Assembly: GCA_022841745.1 (NCBI GenBank)
Contig: JALHQW010000032.1
Span: 1-64,000 of the forward strand
Source: Saprospiraceae bacterium
Lineage (GTDB): Bacteria; Bacteroidota; Bacteroidia; Chitinophagales; Saprospiraceae
Direction: 5' to 3'
Length of the DNA stretch: 64,000 bases
Both the position numbers and the translations under genes were made by a program. The notes beneath the pieces were generated by a model. That model worked only from the letters and a program-made list of their open reading frames with translations, was not told the origin of the DNA and did no database searches. Each line of letters starts with the position of its first letter. Within the stretch, counting starts at the first letter, position 1. This document shows positions 17,007-27,100 of this stretch, piece after piece.

Positions 17007-18378
17007 ATTCAAATGCGCCAGTGCTATTTTTTTGCTAAGCATGAATTTTTGCTTGTCTCAAACACTCAGCATTTCACCTAACTCAGAAGCAAATGCGGTT
17101 TGCCCACTCGGCGACATCACCTACACAATATCAAATTACAACACTACATGCCACACAATTAGTGTTATAAACGGAACGGTCGTTCAAGATAATGATGACG
17201 GAACCCTTATCGTGAACTGGTTCGACAATGGGCTTAAAGGAAGTATTACCGTAACTAGGAATTCGTCGGGATGCAGCGACAAAGCAGGCACACAGACCTT
17301 CGACGTACCCATCAAAACCCTCGCCCAAGTAAGGCCGACCATCACCGGGCCGCTTGCACCAAACGGCCCACGGGCAGGTTTCGTCAACCAAGTCACCTAC
17401 ACGGCCCAACTCAATTGGCCATTCAGGGGCACTAACGACCCCGACCCATTCCCTGTTACGGTATTCGACTGGACGCTGCCGCCAGGCTGGTCGAACAATA
17501 CTTTTCCTGCAACGGCTTCCATGATTACCGTGGTTACCAATATTGGTGGTGGTGGAGAAATCACAGCCACAGGCAGAACCAATTGTGGTGCTGGTGCAAC
17601 CAATAGCTTGACCGCCACCAATACAGCCAATAGGACGCTTTCGCCTCCCTGCCCAGTAATAGCACAGCGGCTCAATGAAAGGTGCGGTGAGGCAGGTGTG
17701 AATGCCTTTGCTGCTGGCTCACAACCAGAAGGGTATGGGTTTAACAACCCGCAATGGTCATGGTCACTGCCACAAGGCTGGACATTCAATGGCCCGACCA
17801 ATTCGCAGTTCATTAATGTAAATACGGATGGGCAGCATGGCGGCACCGTCACCGCAACCTTCAGTGATTATGGCGTTTCTGCTTCGTGCCCAATTCAGAT
17901 TCCGTTGGTAGTGGCCACGCCTGGCACTTTTGTCAATGGTTTAGATAGGCTATGCGAAACGCAAACTTATAGCTTGTCAAGCCAGTTGGCACAAGGTGCA
18001 AGCGCCACTTGGTCAGTATCATCACCAGTAGTTCCAATATCCCCTGCCAGTGGAAGCGGTACCAGCGCAACCTTGACGCCAGGAGTGGGCCAAGGCGCTG
18101 GCTCAGATGCCACCCTGACTTTCACAGTGAACGGCTGTGGGCTTACCAATCAATTTTCGAAGGAGTTTTTCGTCGGGAAACCCGATATCGTGAACCCAAA
18201 AATAGACGGGTTTGCCGGTGCCAGCCGGGTAGTCTGCCCGGGATGGCACAACCTAACGGCGACGGTGTTGGGAGATGATACCAATCCATTTTGTATATCT
18301 TGGGAATTGATAAACAACAATGGCTGCCCCCACACACCCTTTACAATACGAACTGAGGGTTTACCGATATCTACATGA
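16987..18378 (+). CDS. Secreted Ig/PKD-like repeat protein, N-terminal part (frameshifted)
   Basis: 463 aa. Signal peptide (to about residue 25, ending MNFCLSQ), then several ~85-residue Ig/PKD-like beta modules: CPLGDITYTISNYNTTCHTI, VFDWTLPPGWSNNTFPATAS, QWSWSLPQGWTFNGPTNSQF and LCETQTYSLSSQLAQGASAT. The 'W.LP.GW' motif is common in secreted Bacteroidota PKD-like domains. The frame ends at 18378 with EGLPIST. The next frame restores sensible text (GFTDIYMNPLNSSPAFVRLT) if one T is added to the TTT at 18360-18362, so this gene and the following 125-aa ORF are one T9SS protein of ~588 aa split by a 1-nt deletion (true mutation or sequencing error). Confidence 0.7.
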   Translation: MKTGRLEFKCASAIFLLSMNFCLSQTLSISPNSEANAVCPLGDITYTISNYNTTCHTISVINGTVVQDNDDGTLIVNWFDNGLKGSITVTRNSSGCSDKAGTQTFDVPIKTLAQVRPTITGPLAPNGPRAGFVNQVTYTAQLNWPFRGTNDPDPFPVTVFDWTLPPGWSNNTFPATASMITVVTNIGGGGEITATGRTNCGAGATNSLTATNTANRTLSPPCPVIAQRLNERCGEAGVNAFAAGSQPEGYGFNNPQWSWSLPQGWTFNGPTNSQFINVNTDGQHGGTVTATFSDYGVSASCPIQIPLVVATPGTFVNGLDRLCETQTYSLSSQLAQGASATWSVSSPVVPISPASGSGTSATLTPGVGQGAGSDATLTFTVNGCGLTNQFSKEFFVGKPDIVNPKIDGFAGASRVVCPGWHNLTATVLGDDTNPFCISWELINNNGCPHTPFTIRTEGLPIST

Positions 18379-18752
18379 ACCCGCTCAACTCCTCCCCGGC
18401 TTTTGTGAGGCTGACCGCCACAAATGAGTGTGGGCCTTACCGGTTTTTCATGTACCTATACCCCCAGAAGCAGGACTGCCAGCACCAGTACTCCTTCAAT
18501 GTTTACCCAAACCCAGCCAGCGATGTGCTGAACCTGGAGGTGTTCTTTGACGATGGTGACAACGACCAATTGGCGCTGGCTATCAGCCATGCCCAGTTGA
18601 TAAACATGATGGGCACTGTGGCCAAGGATTTCCCAAATATCGTCACAGAGCACTTGGTGATGGACTTGTCGAACGTGCCCAATGGTCTTTACGTGGTGAG
18701 GGCGAAGGTGGGGGATGAATGGTTGACGAGGACGGTGCAGGTGTCAAAGTAA
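18375..18752 (+). CDS. C-terminal T9SS sorting part of the preceding frameshifted protein
   Basis: 125 aa. The ATG at 18375 overlaps the TGA of the upstream frame (ATGA). The sequence begins inside a beta module (SSPAFVRLTATNECGPYRFF) and ends in a T9SS type A signal: FNVYPNPASDVLNLEVFF ... DLSNVPNGLYVVRAKV. It has no signal peptide and no domain start of its own, so on its own it could not be exported. It is best read as the 3' end of the 16987 gene. Confidence 0.7.
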   Translation: MNPLNSSPAFVRLTATNECGPYRFFMYLYPQKQDCQHQYSFNVYPNPASDVLNLEVFFDDGDNDQLALAISHAQLINMMGTVAKDFPNIVTEHLVMDLSNVPNGLYVVRAKVGDEWLTRTVQVSK

Positions 18753-19532
18753 CAACTGGCTATGACAAAATTTCGGTCCTACAGAACGGCGATGCAGCAC
18801 TTTGCCTCGCCGTTTTGCATTCTAAAAAACCCCTCTACCACATTTTTGTAGATGATTTTTTTAGATTCATTTTTTAGGCCGAAAAACTGTGCATGCCAGT
18901 GCTTTGCAGCTTTTTACAGATTAAAAAATAAAAATATAAGACCTCCCCTCACTGCCATCCTACCCAAAAAAATCCCATCCATTTCCCCCAACAGGGTACA
19001 ATTGGCACAATTTTTTAAATTAAAGATAACGAAACTTTGAATTCCCAACAGCTCAGAAGAAGAGCTGACATACTATGAGAAAAGTCCGGAAACCGAGCTT
19101 ACTAAGCTTTTTTCAGTTCCCGCTTTTTTACCAGGAACCCTGGCCTTTCTCAACAAAGCTAAGTCGAATCTTTACGTGATAGTGTTTGATATTGAGTGCG
19201 GGATGCACTGCGATGGCCTGTAGGCTATTGCCCCCCAGCGTCCGGTGTATCCCCTCCATCTCAATCCTTTTGGTGCTGCCAAACGAGGCGGCATGTACTT
19301 ACATTTCTGTTTAGCAAAACCTTACACACACAACATGACGGTGCCCTTTTTAAAACGAATCAAGGGCAATTTTTAGCTGAGACGGCAGTAGCGGTCCTTG
19401 TGGCCGTGGCATGTCGCTTTTGGAGGACGGAATTCATTCCGCCAACGGAGCCACCATGTCAGATTACGGAATGAATTCCGTTTTCCAACACTGCCCAATG
19501 ATTTGGTACTCACTATTAACTTATATAATCTC
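18753..19532. other. Long non-coding leader upstream of the first HYR-repeat protein
   Basis: 780 bp without a convincing gene. It is AT-rich to ~19040. It then holds a small structured stretch: AGCTC...GAGCT (about 19050-19066), CATACTATGAGAAAAG at 19068-19083, which is partly shared with the region before the next paralog, and AGCTT-ACT-AAGCT followed by TTTTTT (about 19098-19116). The latter is a weak terminator- or attenuator-like hairpin. A 15-bp-arm inverted repeat is at 19427-19481. The 3' end TTAACTTATATAATCTCATG sets the chosen start of the next gene. Confidence 0.45.
19427..19481. repeat. Perfect 15-bp inverted repeat in leader
   Basis: ACGGAATTCATTCCG at 19427-19441 and CGGAATGAATTCCGT at 19467-19481 are exact reverse complements around a 25-base spacer, 52 bp before the chosen start of the next gene. 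Each arm is itself nearly palindromic. Confidence 0.7.
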
Positions 19533-22500
19533 ATGGTAAAAGGTTACGGTTTTGCTCCGCACAGGCTGACATGCGAATCCCCCATTGCCCCCCGGTATTT
19601 AGGAAGGTTCAAGTTCATGATTAGGACGGTACTAACAATTGCCGCACTGTTGTACCTGTGTGGGCAAACCGCCTTTTCTCAATGTACACTCGTCTGCCAC
19701 AACAGCATCGTGGTGCCCCTCGACAACATGGGGCAGACCACTATTTACCCGCCGATGCTGTTCACCTCCAGCAACGGCTGCTCCAATAATTTCAACATCA
19801 CGGTTCTGGACGAAGACGGCAACCAGCACGGCCAATTGCTCGACGCCTCGCTGATTGACCAACAACTCACGGCCACGTTGCTGCATCCCGCCAGCGGCAA
19901 CTCCTGCGAAGTGACGGTCATGCTCGTGGACAACCAGCCGCCTGTCATTGATTGCAGCAACGACACCGTTTTTGTCTGGTGCAACACCCCGCTCAGCGGC
20001 ATCGCCCATCCCACCGTTACCGACAATGTCAGCGCCCCGGCCAATATCGCCATGAGCCATGCCGACGTGGCCTCCGACCTTGATTGCGACGATGTGGTGA
20101 ACAACACCCCCGTGACGGCCTACGTGCAGCGCACTTGGACGGCCACCGACGAGCATGGCAACACGACGATGTGCGTGCAGCATATCTTCATGAGAAAAGC
20201 CCTGTTGGCCGATGTGGAGTTCCCGAAACACAGGGACGGTGTGCAACTGCCGGTGCTCGAATGCGGCGCACAGGACCCGCTCAATTTCAATATCACAGGC
20301 TACCCGATGATAGACAGCGTTTGGATGGACAACGCCCTCACCTGCGACCTTGTGGCGTCCTTCAACGACCAGCAGATACCCATTTGCGGCGGCAGCCGCA
20401 GGATACTCCGCACCTGGTCCATCTTCGACCTCTGCACCGAGGACTTCCGCATCTTCACACAGATAATCAGGGTGTTGGACACAACGCCGCCCGCCGTGAC
20501 CTGCCCCGCCAACATGACCTTCACCACGTATCCCAATGTTTGCACCGCACAAGTCTATTTGCCGCAGGCTAACGCCACGGATGGCTGTTCAGGCGCCACG
20601 GTGACGGCCAATTGGCAGTATGGCACGGGCAACGGCCCGTTCAACAATGTGCCGGTGGGCACGCATACCGTTACCTATACCGCCAAGGATGGCTGCAACA
20701 ATACCAGCATCTGCACCATGACCGTGACCGTGAAGGACGAGGTGAAGCCCGTTGCGCTTTGCGAAAGCAGCGTACAAGCCAACCTCTTGGCCGATGGCAC
20801 AACGCTGATTTTTGCAGAAACCTTCAACAATGGCAGCTATGACAACTGCTCCATCGGTCAAATGGAGGTGAGCTATGGTGGACAACCGTTCGATACTTTC
20901 GTTTCGTTTGCTTGTGCCAATATTGGTACGCAAATACCCGTCACGCTGCGGGTGGTGGACGCCGGGGGCCTCAGCAGCACCTGTGTCAGCCAAGCCATCG
21001 TGAAGGATCTGGTGCAACCCGACATCGTCTGCCCCGGCGCATTGACCATCGGTTGCGGACAGGATTTCAACAACACGGCCCTCACCGGCCTGCCCTTTGC
21101 CACCGACAACTGCTCCGTGGCCTCGACGACCTTCACGAATCAAATCAACCTGAACAACTGCGGCAACGGCACCGTGACCCGCACCTGGACCGCCAAAGAC
21201 CAGAGCAACAATGCCACCACTTGCCAGCAGGTGATTACCATTGGCGATATTACACCGATTACCGTGACCTTTCCAGCCGACGTGCTGACCTACGAATGCG
21301 AACCCAATACCGAGGTGAGCGTGATGGGCGACGTGGTGGTGACGGGCAAGGATTGCGAACAACTACAGATTACCCATACCGATTATTACTTCTACACGGC
21401 ACAGCCCGCCTGCTACAAGCTCATCCGCAACTGGGCGGTGATTGACTGGTGCTCCTACCAGCCCAACCACCCCAACGGCGTGGGCTTCTGGGAGTCAACG
21501 CAGGTGATAGAGGTGCGGGACAGCGTGGCCCCGGCCCTCGTCTGCCCAGAACCCTTTACCGTCGGCATTGACGGCTTCAACTGCTCCGAGCAGGTGACCG
21601 TGCCTCTGCCTACGATTGACGATTGCAGCGAGCAATTGGTGATTACCAATAACTCCCAGTTTGCGACGAGCAGCAACGGGGCAGCAACCGGTGTTTACCC
21701 GAAGGGTACCCACAATATCATCTACACCGTTTCGGATGGCTGCGGCAACACCTCCACCTGCTCGACCCGTGTGACCGTGGAAGACGCCCAGGCCCCATCG
21801 CCTATCTGCAACAACGGCGTGGCTGTTACTATCCAGCAGAATGGCATCGTGACCATCATGCCCTCGATGGTCAACAATGGCAGCAACGATAACTGCTCGC
21901 CCACCAACACGCTTATTTTGCAGGTAAGTCCCAATACTTTTGACTGCCAAAACCTCGGCACAAAAACCGTGACACTGACCGTCACCGACCAAGCCGGCAA
22001 CTCGGCTTTCTGCCAGACCAATGTGGTGGTGCAGGATAATTTGAACGTATGTTCGAGCGGCAACACGGCCACCATCGCTGGCAAGCTGACGCTGGTGAAC
22101 GGAACACCCGTGTCGGGCAAGCTCGTCGGCCTCAGCGGCGGCATCAGCAACGCCGTGCAGACCAACGTGGACGGCACTTTCGCATTCGCCAACCTTCCTT
22201 TGGGACAAGACTACACACTGACACCAAGCTACAACACTAAGCCGCTCAACGGTGTCACCACCTACGATATGGTGCTCATCCGCAGGCACATACTCAATAT
22301 CCAACTTTTTGATAACCCCTACAATATCATCGCTGCCGACGTGAATCGCTCTGGCTCCGTGACTACCTTTGACCTCGTAGAGCTACAGAAGCTCATCCTG
22401 ACCATCACGGCGCAGTTCCCGAACAACAATCCGTCGTGGCGCTTCGTACCTTCGAGCCATGCCTTCCCCGACCCGACCAACCCATTTGCCTATACCTTCC

Positions 22501-23339
22501 CCGAAGTAGTTTCCTTGGATGACATCGTAGGCAATTATTGGACGGCTAATTTCGTAAGCATCAAGGTCGGCGACGTGAATGGTAGCGCCAACCCGACGCA
22601 GTTTGACGAAGATGACACTGAGGGGCGCAGTTTTGACAATTCGCTGATTTTCAGCACGGAAGATATTGAATTGGTTGCTGGCCAGGTTTATGCCATCCCC
22701 TTCGTGGCGCACCCAGAACGCACCCTGGCCGGCTTCCAGTTCACACTTGATTTTGATGAAACAATGCTCGATTTCGTTGCCGTAAGCAATGAGGAGGGCA
22801 GCGTCTTGAAAAACAGCGATTTTGGCCTACCAACTTCGCTCGGCACCAGCGCCCTCACCGTAAGCTGGGTGAATGAGGCTGGGAAGGCATTACCTACGGA
22901 AGCCCCGGTTTTCACCCTGAAATTCAAGGCCAAGTTGAACGGACTGCTGTCCAAGGCTTTGGCAATCAACGCCTTGCAAACGGTTGCCGAGGCGTATGCA
23001 GGTGATATTAGCGCCAGCGATGAAGCCTTTGAAACTTGGGGCGTTGGCCTTGAGTTTGGTTTGCCGAAGGCAACAGCGCAGCAGCCTGTTTTGCTCCGCA
23101 ACTACCCGAACCCCTTCTCCGGTTCGACGACCATTGAGTTCCAACTGCCAGCACCTTCGCAAGTCAGCTTCCGCCTTCACGACCCACTCGGCAGGGTAGT
23201 GAGGGCCTGGACGGCCAACTATGATAAGGGCGATCACCTGTTCCCACTTGATTTGAGCGACCAACCGAATGGCCTTCTCCTCCTCGAAATGCAAGCAGGT
23301 GGAGCACAACCACAGGTGATTAAAATGACGAAAATGTGA
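19533..23339 (+). CDS. Large secreted HYR/dockerin/cohesin protein with T9SS signal
   Basis: 1268 aa from the ATG at 19533, chosen because its leader TTAACTTATATAATCTCATG matches those of the giant genes downstream. An ATG at 19617 (1240 aa, MIRTVLTIAALLYLCG) directly at the signal peptide is the alternative. After the signal peptide (ending QTAFSQ) there are about eight Cys-rich HYR-like modules with the recurrent TPPAVTCPANMTF / GTHTVTYTAKDGCNNTSICT pattern. Next come a dockerin-like pair near residues 904-960 (LNGVTTYDMVLIRRHIL; AADVNRSGSVTTFDLVELQK), the SIKVGDVNGSA linker, a cohesin-like domain (about 1039-1169, VYAIPFVAHPERTLAGFQFT), and a T9SS type A signal (LLRNYPNPFSGSTTIEFQLP to the end). 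Probable cell-surface or matrix protein; no enzyme motif. Confidence 0.85.
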   Translation: MVKGYGFAPHRLTCESPIAPRYLGRFKFMIRTVLTIAALLYLCGQTAFSQCTLVCHNSIVVPLDNMGQTTIYPPMLFTSSNGCSNNFNITVLDEDGNQHGQLLDASLIDQQLTATLLHPASGNSCEVTVMLVDNQPPVIDCSNDTVFVWCNTPLSGIAHPTVTDNVSAPANIAMSHADVASDLDCDDVVNNTPVTAYVQRTWTATDEHGNTTMCVQHIFMRKALLADVEFPKHRDGVQLPVLECGAQDPLNFNITGYPMIDSVWMDNALTCDLVASFNDQQIPICGGSRRILRTWSIFDLCTEDFRIFTQIIRVLDTTPPAVTCPANMTFTTYPNVCTAQVYLPQANATDGCSGATVTANWQYGTGNGPFNNVPVGTHTVTYTAKDGCNNTSICTMTVTVKDEVKPVALCESSVQANLLADGTTLIFAETFNNGSYDNCSIGQMEVSYGGQPFDTFVSFACANIGTQIPVTLRVVDAGGLSSTCVSQAIVKDLVQPDIVCPGALTIGCGQDFNNTALTGLPFATDNCSVASTTFTNQINLNNCGNGTVTRTWTAKDQSNNATTCQQVITIGDITPITVTFPADVLTYECEPNTEVSVMGDVVVTGKDCEQLQITHTDYYFYTAQPACYKLIRNWAVIDWCSYQPNHPNGVGFWESTQVIEVRDSVAPALVCPEPFTVGIDGFNCSEQVTVPLPTIDDCSEQLVITNNSQFATSSNGAATGVYPKGTHNIIYTVSDGCGNTSTCSTRVTVEDAQAPSPICNNGVAVTIQQNGIVTIMPSMVNNGSNDNCSPTNTLILQVSPNTFDCQNLGTKTVTLTVTDQAGNSAFCQTNVVVQDNLNVCSSGNTATIAGKLTLVNGTPVSGKLVGLSGGISNAVQTNVDGTFAFANLPLGQDYTLTPSYNTKPLNGVTTYDMVLIRRHILNIQLFDNPYNIIAADVNRSGSVTTFDLVELQKLILTITAQFPNNNPSWRFVPSSHAFPDPTNPFAYTFPEVVSLDDIVGNYWTANFVSIKVGDVNGSANPTQFDEDDTEGRSFDNSLIFSTEDIELVAGQVYAIPFVAHPERTLAGFQFTLDFDETMLDFVAVSNEEGSVLKNSDFGLPTSLGTSALTVSWVNEAGKALPTEAPVFTLKFKAKLNGLLSKALAINALQTVAEAYAGDISASDEAFETWGVGLEFGLPKATAQQPVLLRNYPNPFSGSTTIEFQLPAPSQVSFRLHDPLGRVVRAWTANYDKGDHLFPLDLSDQPNGLLLLEMQAGGAQPQVIKMTKM

Positions 23340-24129
23340 TTCGTGATTGGTGATTTGTGATTGGTTGCAGCGGCTGGGCCTCCATTCACGAATCACGGTT
23401 CACGAATCACCAAAGATACCCATGCACATTCCGATAGACCCGTAAATGAATCTTCAATTCGACAACCATTTAATTTGATTTCTTGACATCACTTTGACCA
23501 GTTTTACACATATTGTTTAGTTACACACACGGGCTGTCATTACACCCGGTATCCGTATCAAAAGGGCTGATACTATGAGAAAACGTCCCATGAACTTTTG
23601 AAAAGGTACCACCAGCCACAGGGCCTGGCGGGGGGAGCCGACTGCAATAAAAAGCAGTAGCACCCCCGCCATGGTTCGGGTTGGATTTTAATGATTTAAG
23701 ATGTATGATATAGGATGTATGATTTGAGGAGGCTATCAAATTTTTAATAATAGAGAATTATTTGGTAGTAGCATATTTTAACTGGCGCAGTTCCTTTCGA
23801 GAGGCGGGGTTATCAAACCCCGCAGTTCCGGAACTGCGGGGTTTGATAACCCCGCCTCTCGAAAGGGGGTTGGGGAATTTTGAAGATCTTTTCGTTTTCG
23901 TCAGTTAAAAAATGCACCTCCAATTATTTATAAATAATTCAATAAAAACAGCTTTTTTAAACAAAAATAAGCTTAAAATAAGCGCCTAAAAGCGTCAAAT
24001 AAAAACGGCCAGAATCACACATATAGTCATCTCCAAAAAACCTAAGATTGAATTATGTTTATTAAACAAACCTTGTCAAGCATTAGCATTATTTAATCAA
24101 TCATTTTATTAAAAATTTTTACAAATCCC
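23340..24129. other. Long non-coding region between the two HYR-repeat paralogs
   Basis: 790 bp. 23341-23412 holds decayed GTGATTCGTGATTG / CACGAATCAC repeats forming a loose inverted repeat. GATACTATGAGAAAA (about 23570-23584) recurs from the leader of the previous paralog, followed by a GC-rich segment that can fold (GGCGGGGGG / ACCCCCGCC, with ACTGC..GCAGT inside, about 23628-23672). A 74-bp perfect palindrome sits at 23793-23866. The rest to the ATG at 24130 is very AT-rich and probably carries the promoter; I cannot fix its boxes. Confidence 0.4.
23793..23866. repeat. 74-bp perfect palindrome (REP/MITE-like)
   Basis: Two exact 37-base arms with no spacer (centre 23829/23830). Half-arm pieces read CCTTTCGAGAGGCGGGG, TTATCAAACCCCGC and AGTTCC. 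I checked the pairing base by base. A diverged relative lies at 33483-33559. No transposase is nearby. Confidence 0.95.
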
Positions 24130-27100
24130 ATGAGAGATTTCGAGCTTACTAAACCCAACAAGCGTACCCTTGCGAGCGCCTTTTACCGGGCAGTTCTGCT
24201 TGCGGGAGTACTACTGCTTGCGGGCTGGGGTAACCGTGCTTATGCTCAATGCGCCCTTGTTTGCAATGACGACCTGAACGTATCCTTACCCGGCCCCAGC
24301 GACAACTGCGAACTGGAACTGACCGTTGACATCCTGCTCGAAGACCCAAACGCATGCGTTGGGCCCTACACCGTCACGTTGATGACCCTGCAAGGCCTTC
24401 CGCTGCCTAACAGCCCGTATCTGAACGAGACGAATATCGGTCACACCTACATGTACTCCGTAGCAGAGCCTGGCGGCAACTCGTGCTGGGGCACCCTCAA
24501 CGTGGAGGACAAGCTCGGGCCGGAAATCACGAACTGCGGCGACCACATTATCCCCTGCCTGCGCAACTACAAGCCCACGATTGACGGCGGCAGCGTGCCC
24601 ACTCCCTCGGTGGCCGATTGCTCCGGCGTGGCCAGCTTCAGCTATACTGATTTGATTGACCACGGCACTTGCAACTCGCCTTATGTGGCTTTCATTCTCC
24701 GTACCTGGACGGCAACCGACATAAACGGCTTCTCCAGCTCCTGCCAGCAATACATCACCGTGCAGCGGGTGACGCTGTCCAACCCGGTCTTTACGCCCGT
24801 TTGCCCTGCGAACGTGGATTTGCAGTGCAATATCGGCTCACAGAACACTAGCCCGGCGGTCACTGGTTACCCGACCATCACTATCGGTGGCTTCGCCTAC
24901 CCGGTGATTCCAGGTGCCAACAATTTCTGCGAAATCGCAGCTTCTTTCGTGGACGAGCCGTTCCCCATCTGCGGTGGCGGCAAGAAGATACTCCGTACAT
25001 GGACGATTTATGATTGGTGCCTACCGACCAACGTTGGCAATGGCAACCCTTGGTCTTGCATACAGGTCATCAAATTGAACGATACCACTCCGCCAACCAT
25101 CACCTGCCCCGGCCCTATCACGCAGAACAGCGCCTCAGCTGGTTGCTTCGCATCGTTCAACCTGCCAGCAGCAACGGTGACAGATGCCTGCTCGGCGGTG
25201 ACGGTGAAGGTGCTCACCCCGTTCGGCATCGTGAACGGCAACGGCGGCCCGATTTTCAACGTGCCAGTGGGAACGCACGTCATCACCTATATAGCAACGG
25301 ATGCCTGCGGCAACGTGAGCCAATGCAACACGACCCTGACCGTTAGGGATGCCAGTGCGCCCGTGGCGGTTTGCATTCAATACTCGACGGTTTCCCTGAC
25401 CGACGACGGCACGGCCATCATGGCGGCTACTTCCTTTGACAACGGTAGCTCCGACAACTGTGGCATTGATAAAATGAGGGTTAGGAGGATGCCATCCGAC
25501 TGTGACGCAGACGGTACCCCATTCGAAACTTTTGTGCCTTTCAACTGCTGCGACATTGGCGAAGACCTGATGGTGACCTTGCAGGTTTCGGATGCCGCTG
25601 GCAACGTGAATACTTGTATGGTGGAAGTGGAAGTGCAGGACAAAATCAACCCGACCATCATTTGCCCAGCTGACAAGACGATTGAGTGCTCTGACCCGAA
25701 CCCGATTGTCGTTGCCCCGGTCTTCAGCGACAATTGCACCGGCGCAACTTGGACGCAGGTTCAAACCGACAACCTGTCGAACTGCAACACTGGCTTTATT
25801 TGGCGCACCTACACCGTCACCGATGCAGGTGGCAGGACTGCTTCTTGCGTACAGACGATTACTGTCAGGAATTCCACGCCATTCAATGCAAACAACATCG
25901 TCTGGCCGCTCGACTATACGACTTACCAGTGCAGCTCGACGACCCTTGAACCGGATGACCTGCCCGACAACTACGATTATCCGACGATTATCGAAGATGC
26001 CTGCGACCTCGTTGCGGTAGCACATACCGACCAGCCCCTCTATACCAATTTCCCGGCTTGCTATAAGATTTTGAGGAAATGGATTGTGATTGACTGGTGC
26101 CGCTACAACCCGAACATACCGAACAGCCCAGGCTATTGGGAATACACGCAGGTCATCAAGGTGATGGACGACACGCCTCCAGCCATCGTTTGCCCCGGCA
26201 ATGTGACGGTGCAGAGCCTCGATGCCAACTGCGGGACGGGCGCCGTGTCGGTGCCTGCACTCACAGCTACCGATTGCAGTCCAAACCTGAGTTGGACCGT
26301 GAGGATTGACTTCAACTCCAACGGCTCTATAGACCAAACCGGAAGCAGCCCCAACCTCAGTGGCAACTACCCATTTGGCACGCACAGGGTAACGGCAACG
26401 GTAGAAGACGGCTGCGGCAACATCGCTACCTGCACCTTCAACATCACCGTGGTGGACGGCAAGAAGCCGACCCCGGTTTGCGTAAACGGCCTTGCCGTGG
26501 AACTGATGCAGGTAGCCGGCGGCGGCATGGTGCAATTGACGGCAGCCATGTTCAACTCCGGCAGCTTCGACAACTGTACCAACCCGCAGAACCTTCAGTT
26601 GCAGATTGTGCCTTCTATTTTCGATTGCGATGACGTGGGCACTAACATCGTGACGATGTACGTGACTGACCAAGCTGGGAACACGGATTTCTGCGAGACC
26701 TATGTCATCATTCAGGACAACATGGTGGTCTGCCCCGATCCCCTCTCAGCCGACGTGTCGGGTAATATCTCCAATGCTAACAACAGTGGTGTGAATGGCG
26801 TAACGGTAAGTATGAGCGGCAATGGCCCGCTGACCAACCCCGTGACTACTGCTGCCAACGGCAGCTTCATCTTCTCGAACCTGGCCCTTGACCACGACTA
26901 CACTTTTACGCCCGGCCTGAACCTGAACCCGTTGAACGGCGTAACGACCTACGACCTTGTGCTGATGACCCGCCACATCCTCAACATGGAGTTGCTGGAT
27001 TCGCCTTACAAAATCATTGCCGCTGACGTCAACAAGTCGGGCACGGTGACGACCTTCGACGTGGTGGAGATCCGCAAATTGGTGCTCCAAATCAATACGA

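Noticed and set aside
25135-26673. 512-codon antisense ORF in the 1291-aa gene, and similar ones at 19632-20552 and 20589-21362
   Set aside because: Same codon-bias shadow effect; the sense strand encodes clear HYR-like modules.
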